Part shown: piece after piece, positions 1 to 7,598 of the stretch
How the letters are laid out: each line of letters starts with the position of its first letter
How positions within the stretch are numbered: position 1 is the first letter of the stretch
Assembly: GCA_945865645.1 (NCBI GenBank)
Contig: CAMBEI010000015.1
Coordinates: 1-45,000 of the forward strand
DNA length: 45,000 bases
Direction: 5' to 3'
Source: Chitinophaga pinensis
GTDB lineage: Bacteria; Bacteroidota; Bacteroidia; Chitinophagales; Chitinophagaceae
Made by a program: the position numbers and the translations under genes
The notes under the pieces: model-generated
The model's database searches: none
The model's input: the letters and a program-made list of their open reading frames with translations, nothing else
What the model was told of the DNA's origin: nothing

Positions 1-945
1 AAGGGCAGCTTTGTGCACAGCCATACTTAATACAGGAGCATTGCTTAATTGCCAACCTTCGGCTGTTGCAATAGGTTTAAATCCTTTCTCCATCTTAAAA
101 CGTGTTTCTTTCTCGTAGCCCCACCATCCAGCCAGCCTAGGTATTGCCAAATTACTGCTATTATTTTTATGTACAAAAACTCCACCAACCCCACCAGGCC
201 CACTATTTAAATATTTATAACTGCACCAGCAAGCAAAATCAACCTGCCAGTCATGTAAATGCAATTCAATATTACCTGCAGCATGTGCTAAATCAAAACC
301 ACAGTAGGCTCCTGCATCATGCGCTGTTTTGGTAATAGTTTTTATATCAAACACTTGGCCATTGTAATAATTTACACCACTAAAAATAACTAGTGAAGTT
401 TCATCTGCATGTTTTTTTATAGTGTCAATAATATCTTCTGTTCTAATGCTATGTTCTCCTGCTCGTGGGGCAACTTCAATAATCACTTCTTCTGGGGTAA
501 GACCATGATACTTAGCCTGTGACTCAAATACATATTGATCAGAAGGGAACGCCATGGCTTCGCAAATAATTTTAAATCTTTTTTTCGTTGGCTGATAAAA
601 ACTCGCCATCATTAAATGCAGATTTACAGTAAGCCCGTTCATTACCACAATTTCTTCAGGCAATGCACCAATTATTTTACTTAATAAATTCGGAAACATT
701 TCATGATAGCTATACCATGGTTGTCTCGCATTAAAATGTCCTTCTACACCAAAACTAGCCCAATCTTCCAACTCATTCAATACATAATCTTGTGTAGTTT
801 TAGGCTGTAAGCCAAGAGAATTGCCGACAAAATAGATGCATTCATTTCCATTGATAATAGGAATGTAAAATTTTGAACGAAAATCTTTTAATGGATCAAT
901 AGTATCTAATTGTTTGGCAAAATCTAAACTATTCTCAAATATCAT
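1..945 (-). CDS. kynU: Kynureninase (3' end outside window)
   Basis: PLP-dependent hydrolase that cleaves kynurenine or 3-hydroxykynurenine to (3-hydroxy)anthranilate and alanine in the cytoplasm. The frame is open for 315 codons from the ATG at 945 down to base 1, so the C-terminus lies outside. Family signatures visible: FVGNSLGLQP near residue 40, FDLAHAAGN, and SYKYLNSGPGG, whose lysine (about K244) is the expected PLP Schiff-base residue. The start lies 9 bases after the stop of the RidA-like gene, so it is the third gene of a minus-strand unit with the semialdehyde dehydrogenase and the deaminase. The neighbouring 3-hydroxyanthranilate dioxygenase suggests that 3-hydroxykynurenine is the physiological substrate. 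Identity is secure; substrate preference is inferred. Confidence 0.95.
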   Translation of the reverse strand, partial: MIFENSLDFAKQLDTIDPLKDFRSKFYIPIINGNECIYFVGNSLGLQPKTTQDYVLNELEDWASFGVEGHFNARQPWYSYHEMFPNLLSKIIGALPEEIVVMNGLTVNLHLMMASFYQPTKKRFKIICEAMAFPSDQYVFESQAKYHGLTPEEVIIEVAPRAGEHSIRTEDIIDTIKKHADETSLVIFSGVNYYNGQVFDIKTITKTAHDAGAYCGFDLAHAAGNIELHLHDWQVDFACWCSYKYLNSGPGGVGGVFVHKNNSSNLAIPRLAGWWGYEKETRFKMEKGFKPIATAEGWQLSNAPVLSMAVHKAAL

Positions 946-954
946 TTTGTAGTT

Positions 955-1371
955 TTAATCTATTGTAGCAATTACTTTTAATTCAATGGCAATGGGTGTT
1001 GGTAAACTTTTTACTTCCACTGTTGTTCTGCAAGCTTGCACATTAGCAAAATATTCGTCATAAATTTTATTGTAAACCGGAAAATCTTTTTTCATATTGG
1101 TTAAAAAAACAGTAATATCTACAATCTTATTCCAACTGCTGCCACTGGCTTCCAGTATAGCTTTTACGTTGGCAAAAACTTGCAGGCATTCTGCTTCTAT
1201 ATCATACTTATTAATATTTCCTGCCTCATCTAATTCTAAACCAGGAATAGAATTATCTATTGCGTTTCTGCTGCCAATACCCGATAAAAATAATAGATTT
1301 CCAACACGCCTTGCATGAGGATAAGCACCTAAAGGTTTCGCTGCTAATTCTGTATTTATTATCTCACTCAT
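955..1371 (-). CDS. RidA-family protein, probable 2-aminomuconate deaminase
   Basis: 138-residue YjgF/RidA fold protein. The conserved C-terminal signature is present: an arginine followed by TVEV, then LPTPIAIELKVIA. Classical RidA hydrolyses reactive enamines/imines. In the kynurenine meta-cleavage route, a RidA-like subfamily (AmnD/NbaF type) deaminates 2-aminomuconate to 4-oxalocrotonate. That role fits here because the gene sits between the 2-aminomuconic semialdehyde dehydrogenase gene and kynU on the same strand, with only 9 bases to kynU. Family membership is seen directly; the specific deaminase activity is inferred from context. The alternative is a general imine deaminase recruited to the cluster. 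Confidence 0.85.
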   Translation of the reverse strand: MSEIINTELAAKPLGAYPHARRVGNLLFLSGIGSRNAIDNSIPGLELDEAGNINKYDIEAECLQVFANVKAILEASGSSWNKIVDITVFLTNMKKDFPVYNKIYDEYFANVQACRTTVEVKSLPTPIAIELKVIATID

Positions 1372-1462
1372 AATGTTTTTTTAATGCTAAAAATTATAAC
1401 ACAGAATTTTTGCTTAGATATCCTCTGCCTATTCTTTAATTTATATCTTCTCGCCGCTTAAC

Positions 1463-2920
1463 TTAAAATTGTATACAAACGTTTTTTGCCTCTGTAAAAA
1501 ACTTTAACGCCTCCCAACCACCTTCTCTACCCACTCCACTATTTTTTATGCCGCCAAAGGGTGTACGTAAATCCCTTACTAGCCAACAGTTAATCCAAAT
1601 AATGCCAGCTTGTACTTTTGCTGCCATACGATTAGCTTTATTAATGTCTTCTGTCCAAATAATTGCTGCCAGACCATAATTTGTTGCATTGGCTAACTCT
1701 ACAGCTTCTTCCTCGTTATCAAAAGGTTGAATAGTAACAACAGGGCCAAATATTTCTTCTTGATTTGATTTGCAAGATTGTGTTAAGCCTTCAATAATTG
1801 TTGGTTCTATAAAATATCCATTTGCGCATCTGCCCTCTAATTTAACTGCATTTCCACCACATAAAATGGTACCACCTTCTTTTTTTGCAATATCTATACA
1901 GTGCATTATTTTATCAAAATGTACTTTACTTACAATAGCGCCTTGTTTACTTTGCTCATTCAACGGGTCGCCAACTTTTAAATTTTTGGTAATTTCAATG
2001 AAATATTTTTTAAAATTTTCGTACGCGCTTCTCTCAAGTAATATTCTGCTGCCACATAAACATATTTGTCCCTGATTGCCAAAGGAAGAGCGGATAGTTT
2101 CGGTTAACATTTTTCCCCAGTTACAATCGTTAAAAATAATATTTGGATTTTTGCCTCCCAATTCCAGTGATAATTTTTTAAACATCGGCCCAGCTATAGA
2201 GGCAATATGTTCGCCAGCTTTTGTACTGCCTGTAAAGGAAATAGCTTTAATATCGGGGTGCTTTATAATTGCTTCTCCACAATGCTGACCTGTACCATGC
2301 ACAATATTTAAAACCCCATCAGGCAACCCTGCTTCTTTACATATTTTTCCCAAAAGAAATGCGGTAACCGGTGTTATTTCGGATGGTTTTGCAATCACAC
2401 AATTTCCTGCGGCTAAAGCGGGGGCTATCTTCCATGTAAATAAATACAGCGGTAAATTCCATGGAGAAATACAGCCAACAATTCCAACAGGTTGTCGTAA
2501 GGTGTAATTCACTGCTTTATCTTCCATATGATGACTTTCACTTGCAAAATGCATAATGCCAGTTGCAAAAAAACGAAAGTTAGATGAGGACCTAGGGATG
2601 TCTACTATTTTACTTAACCATAATGCTTTTCCATTATCGTTAGTTTCGGCTAATGCCAATTGTTCTATATTTTCATCTATTAGTTCGGCAATTTTATTAA
2701 GAATAATAAATTTTTTTTCAACCGGTACAGCGGACCATGCGGGAAATGCTTTTTTTGCCGCTTTAACAGCTAAATCAATGTCTTTGACACCACTATCAGG
2801 AATTTGTCCGTAAACAGCTCCTGTAGCAGGATTTACATTATCAATAAAATTCCCACTTAGCGGCCCAATAAAATTTCCACCAATAAAATTTTCCAGATGA
2901 TAAGGAATAGTAAGGTTCAT
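1463..2920 (-). CDS. Aldehyde dehydrogenase, probable 2-aminomuconic 6-semialdehyde dehydrogenase
   Basis: 485 residues, full-length NAD(P)-dependent ALDH. Catalytic features visible: SPWNLP with oxyanion N155, LELGGKNP with general base E253, and the nucleophile C287 within GNQGQIC. There is no signal peptide, so it is cytoplasmic. It is the first gene of the minus-strand kynurenine unit and is divergent from 3-hydroxyanthranilate dioxygenase. Its expected reaction is oxidation of 2-aminomuconate 6-semialdehyde, the product of ACMS decarboxylase, to 2-aminomuconate, which the next gene product would deaminate. The closely related 2-hydroxymuconic semialdehyde dehydrogenases have the same motifs, so the specificity call rests on gene context. 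Confidence 0.88.
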   Translation of the reverse strand: MNLTIPYHLENFIGGNFIGPLSGNFIDNVNPATGAVYGQIPDSGVKDIDLAVKAAKKAFPAWSAVPVEKKFIILNKIAELIDENIEQLALAETNDNGKALWLSKIVDIPRSSSNFRFFATGIMHFASESHHMEDKAVNYTLRQPVGIVGCISPWNLPLYLFTWKIAPALAAGNCVIAKPSEITPVTAFLLGKICKEAGLPDGVLNIVHGTGQHCGEAIIKHPDIKAISFTGSTKAGEHIASIAGPMFKKLSLELGGKNPNIIFNDCNWGKMLTETIRSSFGNQGQICLCGSRILLERSAYENFKKYFIEITKNLKVGDPLNEQSKQGAIVSKVHFDKIMHCIDIAKKEGGTILCGGNAVKLEGRCANGYFIEPTIIEGLTQSCKSNQEEIFGPVVTIQPFDNEEEAVELANATNYGLAAIIWTEDINKANRMAAKVQAGIIWINCWLVRDLRTPFGGIKNSGVGREGGWEALKFFTEAKNVCIQF

Positions 2921-3166
2921 GGGTTAAAGATAAATAAAAAAGCTGCACCAATGCCATCTATCGTTACATGAACAGTATATAATTTAAAAGTTTAATCAGA
3001 TAAGCCCTGTTTAGATAAAACGAAAAAATTTAAACTTTTGATTACTGCGCTTTTAATATCTGATTAGGTAAATAGCAAAAGGCAATTAGTATAATTAACC
3101 TCTTTATCAAAATTTAGTATAGTCAGGTTAAAAAAATAATTATCTTACAAGTCTAAAATTTATATT
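2921..3166. promoter_or_regulatory. Divergent intergenic region of the kynurenine genes with inverted repeats
   Basis: 246-base spacer between the divergently transcribed semialdehyde dehydrogenase and 3-hydroxyanthranilate dioxygenase genes. It contains a perfect 10-base inverted repeat, TAATCAGATA at 2993-3002 and TATCTGATTA at 3057-3066. A second one is nested inside: AAAAGTTTAA at 2986-2995 and TTAAACTTTT at 3030-3039. No good TAnnTTTG box is seen on either side; TATCTTTA close to the minus-strand start is a near match. The repeats could be operator half-sites for a shared regulator or a hairpin; no regulator gene is in view. Confidence 0.4.
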
Positions 3167-3691
3167 ATGTCCATATTAGCACCCTTTAATTTAAAAAAAT
3201 GGATTGATGATAATCGAGGTTTTTTAAAACCGCCGGTAGGCAATAAATGTATCTATAAAGACGCAGAAAATTTTATTGTGATGGTAGTAGGTGGTCCTAA
3301 TTCTCGTAAAGATTATCATTTTAATGAATCTGAAGAATTGTATTACCAAGTTGAAGGCAATATCGTTTTAAAAATTATAGATAATGGCGTGCCAAGGGAT
3401 ATAGCCATTAATGAAGGAGATTTATTTTTGTTGCCTCCAAAAACACCACATTCGCCACAGAGGGGTGCAGGCACGGTAGGGCTGGTAATTGAAAAAGTAC
3501 GCGAAAAGGAAGAAGATGGGTTTTTATGGTATTGCGAAAACTGTGGCAATAAATTGTATGAAGAATATAAAGTGATTACTGATATTGTTACACAATTACC
3601 AACTGTTATGGAAGATTTTTATGCTGATGAACAAAAAAGAACCTGTAGTAAATGCAGTTCTGTAATGTCGCCACCTGTTAAAAAAGGATAA
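3167..3691 (+). CDS. nbaC: 3-hydroxyanthranilate 3,4-dioxygenase
   Basis: 174-residue cupin that opens the ring of 3-hydroxyanthranilate with O2 to give 2-amino-3-carboxymuconate semialdehyde (ACMS). The three Fe(II) ligands expected for the family are at H51, E57 and H95. These are the positions known for the characterised bacterial enzyme. The second, rubredoxin-like metal site is also present: C123 and C126 (WYCENCG) with C160 and C163 (CSKC). Length is typical of the bacterial form. It is the first gene of a plus-strand pair with ACMS decarboxylase, 56 bases apart, and divergent from the rest of the pathway. Confidence 0.96.
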   Translation: MSILAPFNLKKWIDDNRGFLKPPVGNKCIYKDAENFIVMVVGGPNSRKDYHFNESEELYYQVEGNIVLKIIDNGVPRDIAINEGDLFLLPPKTPHSPQRGAGTVGLVIEKVREKEEDGFLWYCENCGNKLYEEYKVITDIVTQLPTVMEDFYADEQKRTCSKCSSVMSPPVKKG

Positions 3692-3747
3692 TTTATTTAT
3701 GCTAAAGCCAAGCTAATAATTAGCCACTCAGCATGTAAAATTTCAAT

Positions 3748-4734
3748 ATGAAAATTGATATACACACTCATATCATGCCATCGGTAATGCCCAACTGGCT
3801 GCAAAAATTTGGCTATGGCGAATTTATACACTTGGAACATCGCAATTGTAAAGCTTGTATGATTAAGGGTGATAAAGTTTTTAGAGAGCTAGAAGTTAAT
3901 TGTTTTGATGCAGATGTTCGGTTATCAGAAATGGACGAAACAGACGTAACGATGCAGGTGCTCTCCACCATTCCGGTTTTATTTAATTATTGGGCTAAGG
4001 CAAAAGACGGTTCGGAAACTTCCCGGTTCTTTAATGATCATATTGCTGAAACTGTTGTAAAAAATCCCTACCGATTTATTGGAATCGGCACCGTTCCATT
4101 ACAAGATATTGATCTTGCTATTAAAGAAATGCAGCGTTGTGTACAGGTATTAAAAATGCCCGGACTTGAAATTGGTAGCAACATAAATGGGGTTAATTTA
4201 AACGATGAAATTTTTTTTCCATTTTATGAAGAAGCTGAAAAGCTTGGCTGTGCCTTATTTGTACATCCCTGGGAAATGATGGGAGAGGATCAAATGCAGA
4301 AATACTGGTTACCTTGGCTGGTAGGCATGCCCGCCGAAACCTCTCGTGCTATATGTTCTATGATTTTTGGTGGCGTGTTTAAAAAATTTCCAAAACTAAG
4401 GGTCGCCTTTGCTCATGGCGGAGGCTCGTTTCCCATCACTATAGGCAGAGTTGAGCACGGTTTTAATGTGCGTCCCGATTTGGTTGCCATTGACAATCAA
4501 GTAAATCCAAGAGATAATATAGGTAAATTTTGGATTGATAGTTTAGTGCATGATGCAAATGCAATGCGATATATTGTAGAGGTGATGGGTGAAGATAAAA
4601 TCTGCTTAGGAAGCGATTATCCCTTTCCTTTAGGAGAACATTGTCCTGGTAAATTAATTGAAGAAATGAAATTTACAAAAGACCTTACTGATAAATTATT
4701 ATTTAAAAATGCACATGATTGGCTGGGATTATAA
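3748..4734 (+). CDS. 2-amino-3-carboxymuconate-6-semialdehyde decarboxylase (ACMSD)
   Basis: 328-residue amidohydrolase-superfamily decarboxylase that converts ACMS to 2-aminomuconate 6-semialdehyde. This diverts flux from quinolinate/NAD to catabolism. Metal and catalytic residues visible: H6 and H8 in the N-terminal DIHTH, H173 (LFVHPWEM), H223 (AHGGGSFP) and D290 (LGSDYPFP). The spacing matches characterised bacterial ACMSD. It directly follows the dioxygenase that makes its unstable substrate, which supports co-expression. Convergent with the downstream lipoprotein gene, 24 bases apart. Confidence 0.95.
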   Translation: MKIDIHTHIMPSVMPNWLQKFGYGEFIHLEHRNCKACMIKGDKVFRELEVNCFDADVRLSEMDETDVTMQVLSTIPVLFNYWAKAKDGSETSRFFNDHIAETVVKNPYRFIGIGTVPLQDIDLAIKEMQRCVQVLKMPGLEIGSNINGVNLNDEIFFPFYEEAEKLGCALFVHPWEMMGEDQMQKYWLPWLVGMPAETSRAICSMIFGGVFKKFPKLRVAFAHGGGSFPITIGRVEHGFNVRPDLVAIDNQVNPRDNIGKFWIDSLVHDANAMRYIVEVMGEDKICLGSDYPFPLGEHCPGKLIEEMKFTKDLTDKLLFKNAHDWLGL

Positions 4735-4758
4735 AGCAAATCCTCCTAAATAATTAGT

Positions 4759-5730
4759 TTATTCATTAAATAAATTTGGATAATCTGTAATAATTCCATC
4801 AACGCCTAACTTTTTTAATTCTGCTATTTTATTTTTATCATTCACCGTCCAGGGAATAATTTTCATTTTTAAATTATGACACTTTTTAATTAGGACCTCA
4901 TTAATTAATACAAAATCTGGACTATATATATTGGGTATAAAGCCCAATGATTCTATTTGTTTATTGAAACTATTTTTGTTATCAGCTTCAATTAACATAG
5001 CTGTTTTAATATTTGGATAATGCTCATGTAGGTATTGTAAAATTCTAAAATCAAAGGATTGAATAACTACAAAATTTTCCATCTGGTTGTCTATAATCTC
5101 TTTCATCAATAATTCTACAAACTCAGCTGGTTTCGGATGGTAGATGTTATCTCCTTCAGGTAAACATTTGGTTTCAATATTATATAATGGAAATGGACGC
5201 TTTGATGTTATCATGTATGCTTTAACTGTTTTAAATAAATCTGATAAAAGAGGCTTAACAGCAGGTGTTTTTTGCTGATTCGTAAAGCGAGGGTGTACTT
5301 TTAAGCCTACATCATATTTAATGATCTCTGCATAATTCATCTGGTACATATTAAATATACGCTCTTCTTTTTGATTTATAAAACCACCATCTGGCTTTGT
5401 TGTTATTTCGTGATTAAAAAATGGTTCGTGCGAAAGAAAAACTTTTTTGTCTTTGCTAATGCTGATGTCCATCTCTATGGTGGTTACATTTAAACCGATG
5501 GCATTAATCATAGCGGGTATTGTATTTTCGGGCATTAAACCTCTGCAACCACGATGGCCTTGTTTATCAAAAGGGGTTGTTTCCCCAATTTGCAAGCTGA
5601 TGTCGTATTTTTGGAGCTCATTATTCATAACCGCATTATTTTTTGCTGAACGGCAGGATGTAAAAATTATACAGGGCAATAAAATTTTTAAAATTGTTTT
5701 TGTAAACATTAAAAATAATTCTGTTTTCAT
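4759..5730 (-). CDS. Glycerophosphodiester phosphodiesterase family lipoprotein
   Basis: 323-residue GDPD/PLC-like TIM barrel that would hydrolyse glycerophosphodiesters to glycerol-3-phosphate and an alcohol outside the inner membrane. Family motifs: QGHRG (H59, R60), PENT (E68-T70), the metal-ligand pair E86/D88 (IEMD) and catalytic H101 (SHEP). A hydrophobic N-terminus followed by TSC at residues 24-26 resembles a lipoprotein signal, with C26 as lipidated cysteine. The ATG at 5709 (M8) would give a shorter and more typical lipoprotein signal and is a plausible alternative start. It appears monocistronic. Confidence 0.9.
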   Translation of the reverse strand: MKTELFLMFTKTILKILLPCIIFTSCRSAKNNAVMNNELQKYDISLQIGETTPFDKQGHRGCRGLMPENTIPAMINAIGLNVTTIEMDISISKDKKVFLSHEPFFNHEITTKPDGGFINQKEERIFNMYQMNYAEIIKYDVGLKVHPRFTNQQKTPAVKPLLSDLFKTVKAYMITSKRPFPLYNIETKCLPEGDNIYHPKPAEFVELLMKEIIDNQMENFVVIQSFDFRILQYLHEHYPNIKTAMLIEADNKNSFNKQIESLGFIPNIYSPDFVLINEVLIKKCHNLKMKIIPWTVNDKNKIAELKKLGVDGIITDYPNLFNE

Positions 5731-5779
5731 TTTTTAAAGTTAATCACTTTTTAAATAAAAATACATTGGTATATTAATA

Positions 5780-5804
5780 AAAAAGGCATGAAAAAATCAT
5801 GCCT
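5780..5804 (-). terminator. Rho-independent terminator of scpB
   Basis: Perfect 8-bp stem, AGGCATGA at 5784-5791 and TCATGCCT at 5797-5804, with a 5-base loop. On the minus strand it is followed directly by a T run. It lies 26 bases beyond the scpB stop. Confidence 0.8.
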
Positions 5805-5829
5805 AAGTAAAAAAAGTATAGATATAAAT

Positions 5830-6510
5830 TTATATTTTGTCTTCTTCTTCGGTATTCTTTTCGGTGGGCATTCCTGTATTAAGTTCAGGTTCTTCTAAAT
5901 TAGATGTATCCATATTTTCTTCCGCTTCTTTTACATTAGTTGCATGCACCAGTTCTTCCATCAATACTTCCGAAATTTTAGGAAGGTCTTCGGCACTGTT
6001 GATGCCAAAATAATCCATAAATGATTTTGAAGTTGCATAAATAAGTGGTTTGCCTACTGCATCTTCGTTTCTTCCAGAAATAATTACTAAGTCTTTTTCA
6101 AGTAACTTTTGTACTGCATAATCACAGTTAACTCCACGTATAGATTCTATTTCACTTTTTGTAATAGGTTGCTTATATGCAATAATCGCTAGTGTTTCTA
6201 ATGCAGCGGTTGAAAGACGCTTTAAAAATTTATCTCCATTAAGTTGAGCTACAGTTTTATGGTATTCTTTTTTGGTAAGAAATTGCCAGCCACCTCCAAT
6301 CTGCCTCAGCTCAAACGCATAAAATTCCGCGCTGTATTTTTCTCCAATGCCTTCAATAGCAGCATTCACTTGTTCTTGCGATGCCCTATCTTCTATAAAA
6401 GCTAAAGCGCTATTTATCAATTCAAGAATTTCTTCATTGGTCAATGGTTTATCACTGGCAAAAATTAGAGCTTCTATATGTGGAATGATTTCTGAAAGTT
6501 CCATATTCAA
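5830..6510 (-). CDS. scpB: Segregation and condensation protein B
   Basis: 226-residue ScpB, the winged-helix (kite) subunit that with ScpA and SMC forms the bacterial condensin. Recognisable features: the N-terminal helix IEALIFASDKPLT, the central LSTAALETLAIIAYKQPITKSE-type winged-helix segment (conserved ETLAIIAYKQP) and IRGVNCDYAVQKLLEKDLV. The last 40 or so residues are a charged acidic tail, probably disordered. It follows atpG by 62 bases on the same strand, but a strong hairpin lies between them. scpA is not in this window. Confidence 0.93.
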   Translation of the reverse strand: MNMELSEIIPHIEALIFASDKPLTNEEILELINSALAFIEDRASQEQVNAAIEGIGEKYSAEFYAFELRQIGGGWQFLTKKEYHKTVAQLNGDKFLKRLSTAALETLAIIAYKQPITKSEIESIRGVNCDYAVQKLLEKDLVIISGRNEDAVGKPLIYATSKSFMDYFGINSAEDLPKISEVLMEELVHATNVKEAEENMDTSNLEEPELNTGMPTEKNTEEEDKI

Positions 6511-6525
6511 TTTGATAATTTAAAT

Positions 6526-6567
6526 ATTTAATGGATTGTAGATTAAATGACCTACAATCCATTAAAT
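6526..6567 (-). terminator. Hairpin downstream of atpG, probable terminator
   Basis: Perfect 16-bp inverted repeat, ATTTAATGGATTGTAG at 6526-6541 and its complement at 6552-6567, with a 10-base loop. It starts 5 bases after the atpG stop. There is no long T tract, only an AT-rich tail, so it may attenuate rather than fully stop transcription into scpB. Confidence 0.6.
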
Positions 6568-6572
6568 AAATT

Positions 6573-7454
6573 TTATCCTTGCAATGCAGCAGCACCACTT
6601 ACAATTTCCGTTAATTCGGTTGTTATGGCTGCTTGTCTTGCTCGGTTATAACTAATTTTTAATGATTTCAATAATTCACTTGCATTATCGCTAGCCTTAT
6701 CCATGGCTGTCATGCGAGCTCCATGCTCGCTGGCATTGGCATCTAAAGTGGCTTTAAATAACTGCGTGTTTAAAATTTTAGGCATCAGTTCTGCAATTAA
6801 CACATTTTTGTCCGGCTCAAAAATAAAATCTGCATTTTTTTGCCCCTCTATTTTTTCAACCTTTTGTACAGGCAAAAATTGTTCTGCAACAAAACGCTGT
6901 GTTGCCGCATTTTTAAATTCGCTGTAAATGAGTTCAACTGCATCAATTTCTTTATTGGCAAATGCATCCATGGCATGCTTAGCTGCAGTCTGCACTTTAT
7001 TAAAACTTAATCCAGAAAAGATATCCCAGTAATCGCCTACAACATTAAACCCTGTTTTTATAAAACTTTCAAATCCTTTTTTACCAATAGGTAAAATTTG
7101 TACATTCCCCTTGGCAAATTGCGCTGCATATTTTTCATTAATAACTTGCTTTGCTAACTTAATTAGGTTGCTATTATAACCACCACATAAACCGCGGTCG
7201 CTGGTAACAACAATAATCATCACCTGTTCCACATTTCGCTGTGCAGCCAATGCCATACTAACATCACCTTCGCTACTGCTTACAATATTACTCAGCATTT
7301 GTTGCAATTTTTTTGCATAGGGCCGCATTTGTGTAATGGCATCCTGGGCACGACGAAGTTTTGCAGCACTCACCATTTTCATGGCTTTTGTAATTTGCTG
7401 TGTACTCTGCACACTTTTTATACGGTTACGAACCTCTTTTAATGCACCACTCAT
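6573..7454 (-). CDS. atpG: F1F0 ATP synthase subunit gamma
   Basis: 293-residue central-stalk subunit that rotates inside the alpha3-beta3 ring. Both signature ends are present: N-terminal LKEVRNRIKSVQSTQQITKAM-like coiled coil (key RIKSV, TKAMKMV), the central VTSDRGLCGGYN segment and C-terminal NRARQAAITTELTEIV. Unlike most operons, no other atp gene lies nearby: an outer membrane protein gene is upstream and scpB downstream. A TAnnTTTG box upstream and a hairpin downstream suggest its own transcription unit. Confidence 0.97.
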   Translation of the reverse strand: MSGALKEVRNRIKSVQSTQQITKAMKMVSAAKLRRAQDAITQMRPYAKKLQQMLSNIVSSSEGDVSMALAAQRNVEQVMIIVVTSDRGLCGGYNSNLIKLAKQVINEKYAAQFAKGNVQILPIGKKGFESFIKTGFNVVGDYWDIFSGLSFNKVQTAAKHAMDAFANKEIDAVELIYSEFKNAATQRFVAEQFLPVQKVEKIEGQKNADFIFEPDKNVLIAELMPKILNTQLFKATLDANASEHGARMTAMDKASDNASELLKSLKISYNRARQAAITTELTEIVSGAAALQG

Positions 7455-7518
7455 AGTAATATTGTAGTTAAATTATCAGTAAAATATCCCAATTTAAGCG
7501 GGATAGCTTTTAGGGGAA

Positions 7519-7526
7519 CAAAGGTA
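7519..7526 (-). promoter_or_regulatory. Putative -7 box of atpG
   Basis: TACCTTTG on the minus strand, matching TAnnTTTG, 64 bases before the atpG start codon. A TTG lies only 12 bases further upstream, so the -33 element is not convincing. Confidence 0.4.
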
Positions 7527-7598
7527 TAAGAAAATTAGCAATTTTTTACCTACAACTAACAGGAATAAGAAAAGCAATTTTTACCCCCCGCTTTACAC

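Noticed and set aside
144..335. 63-codon plus-strand frame at the window start
   Set aside because: Lies antisense to kynureninase, whose motifs and PLP lysine are clear on the minus strand.
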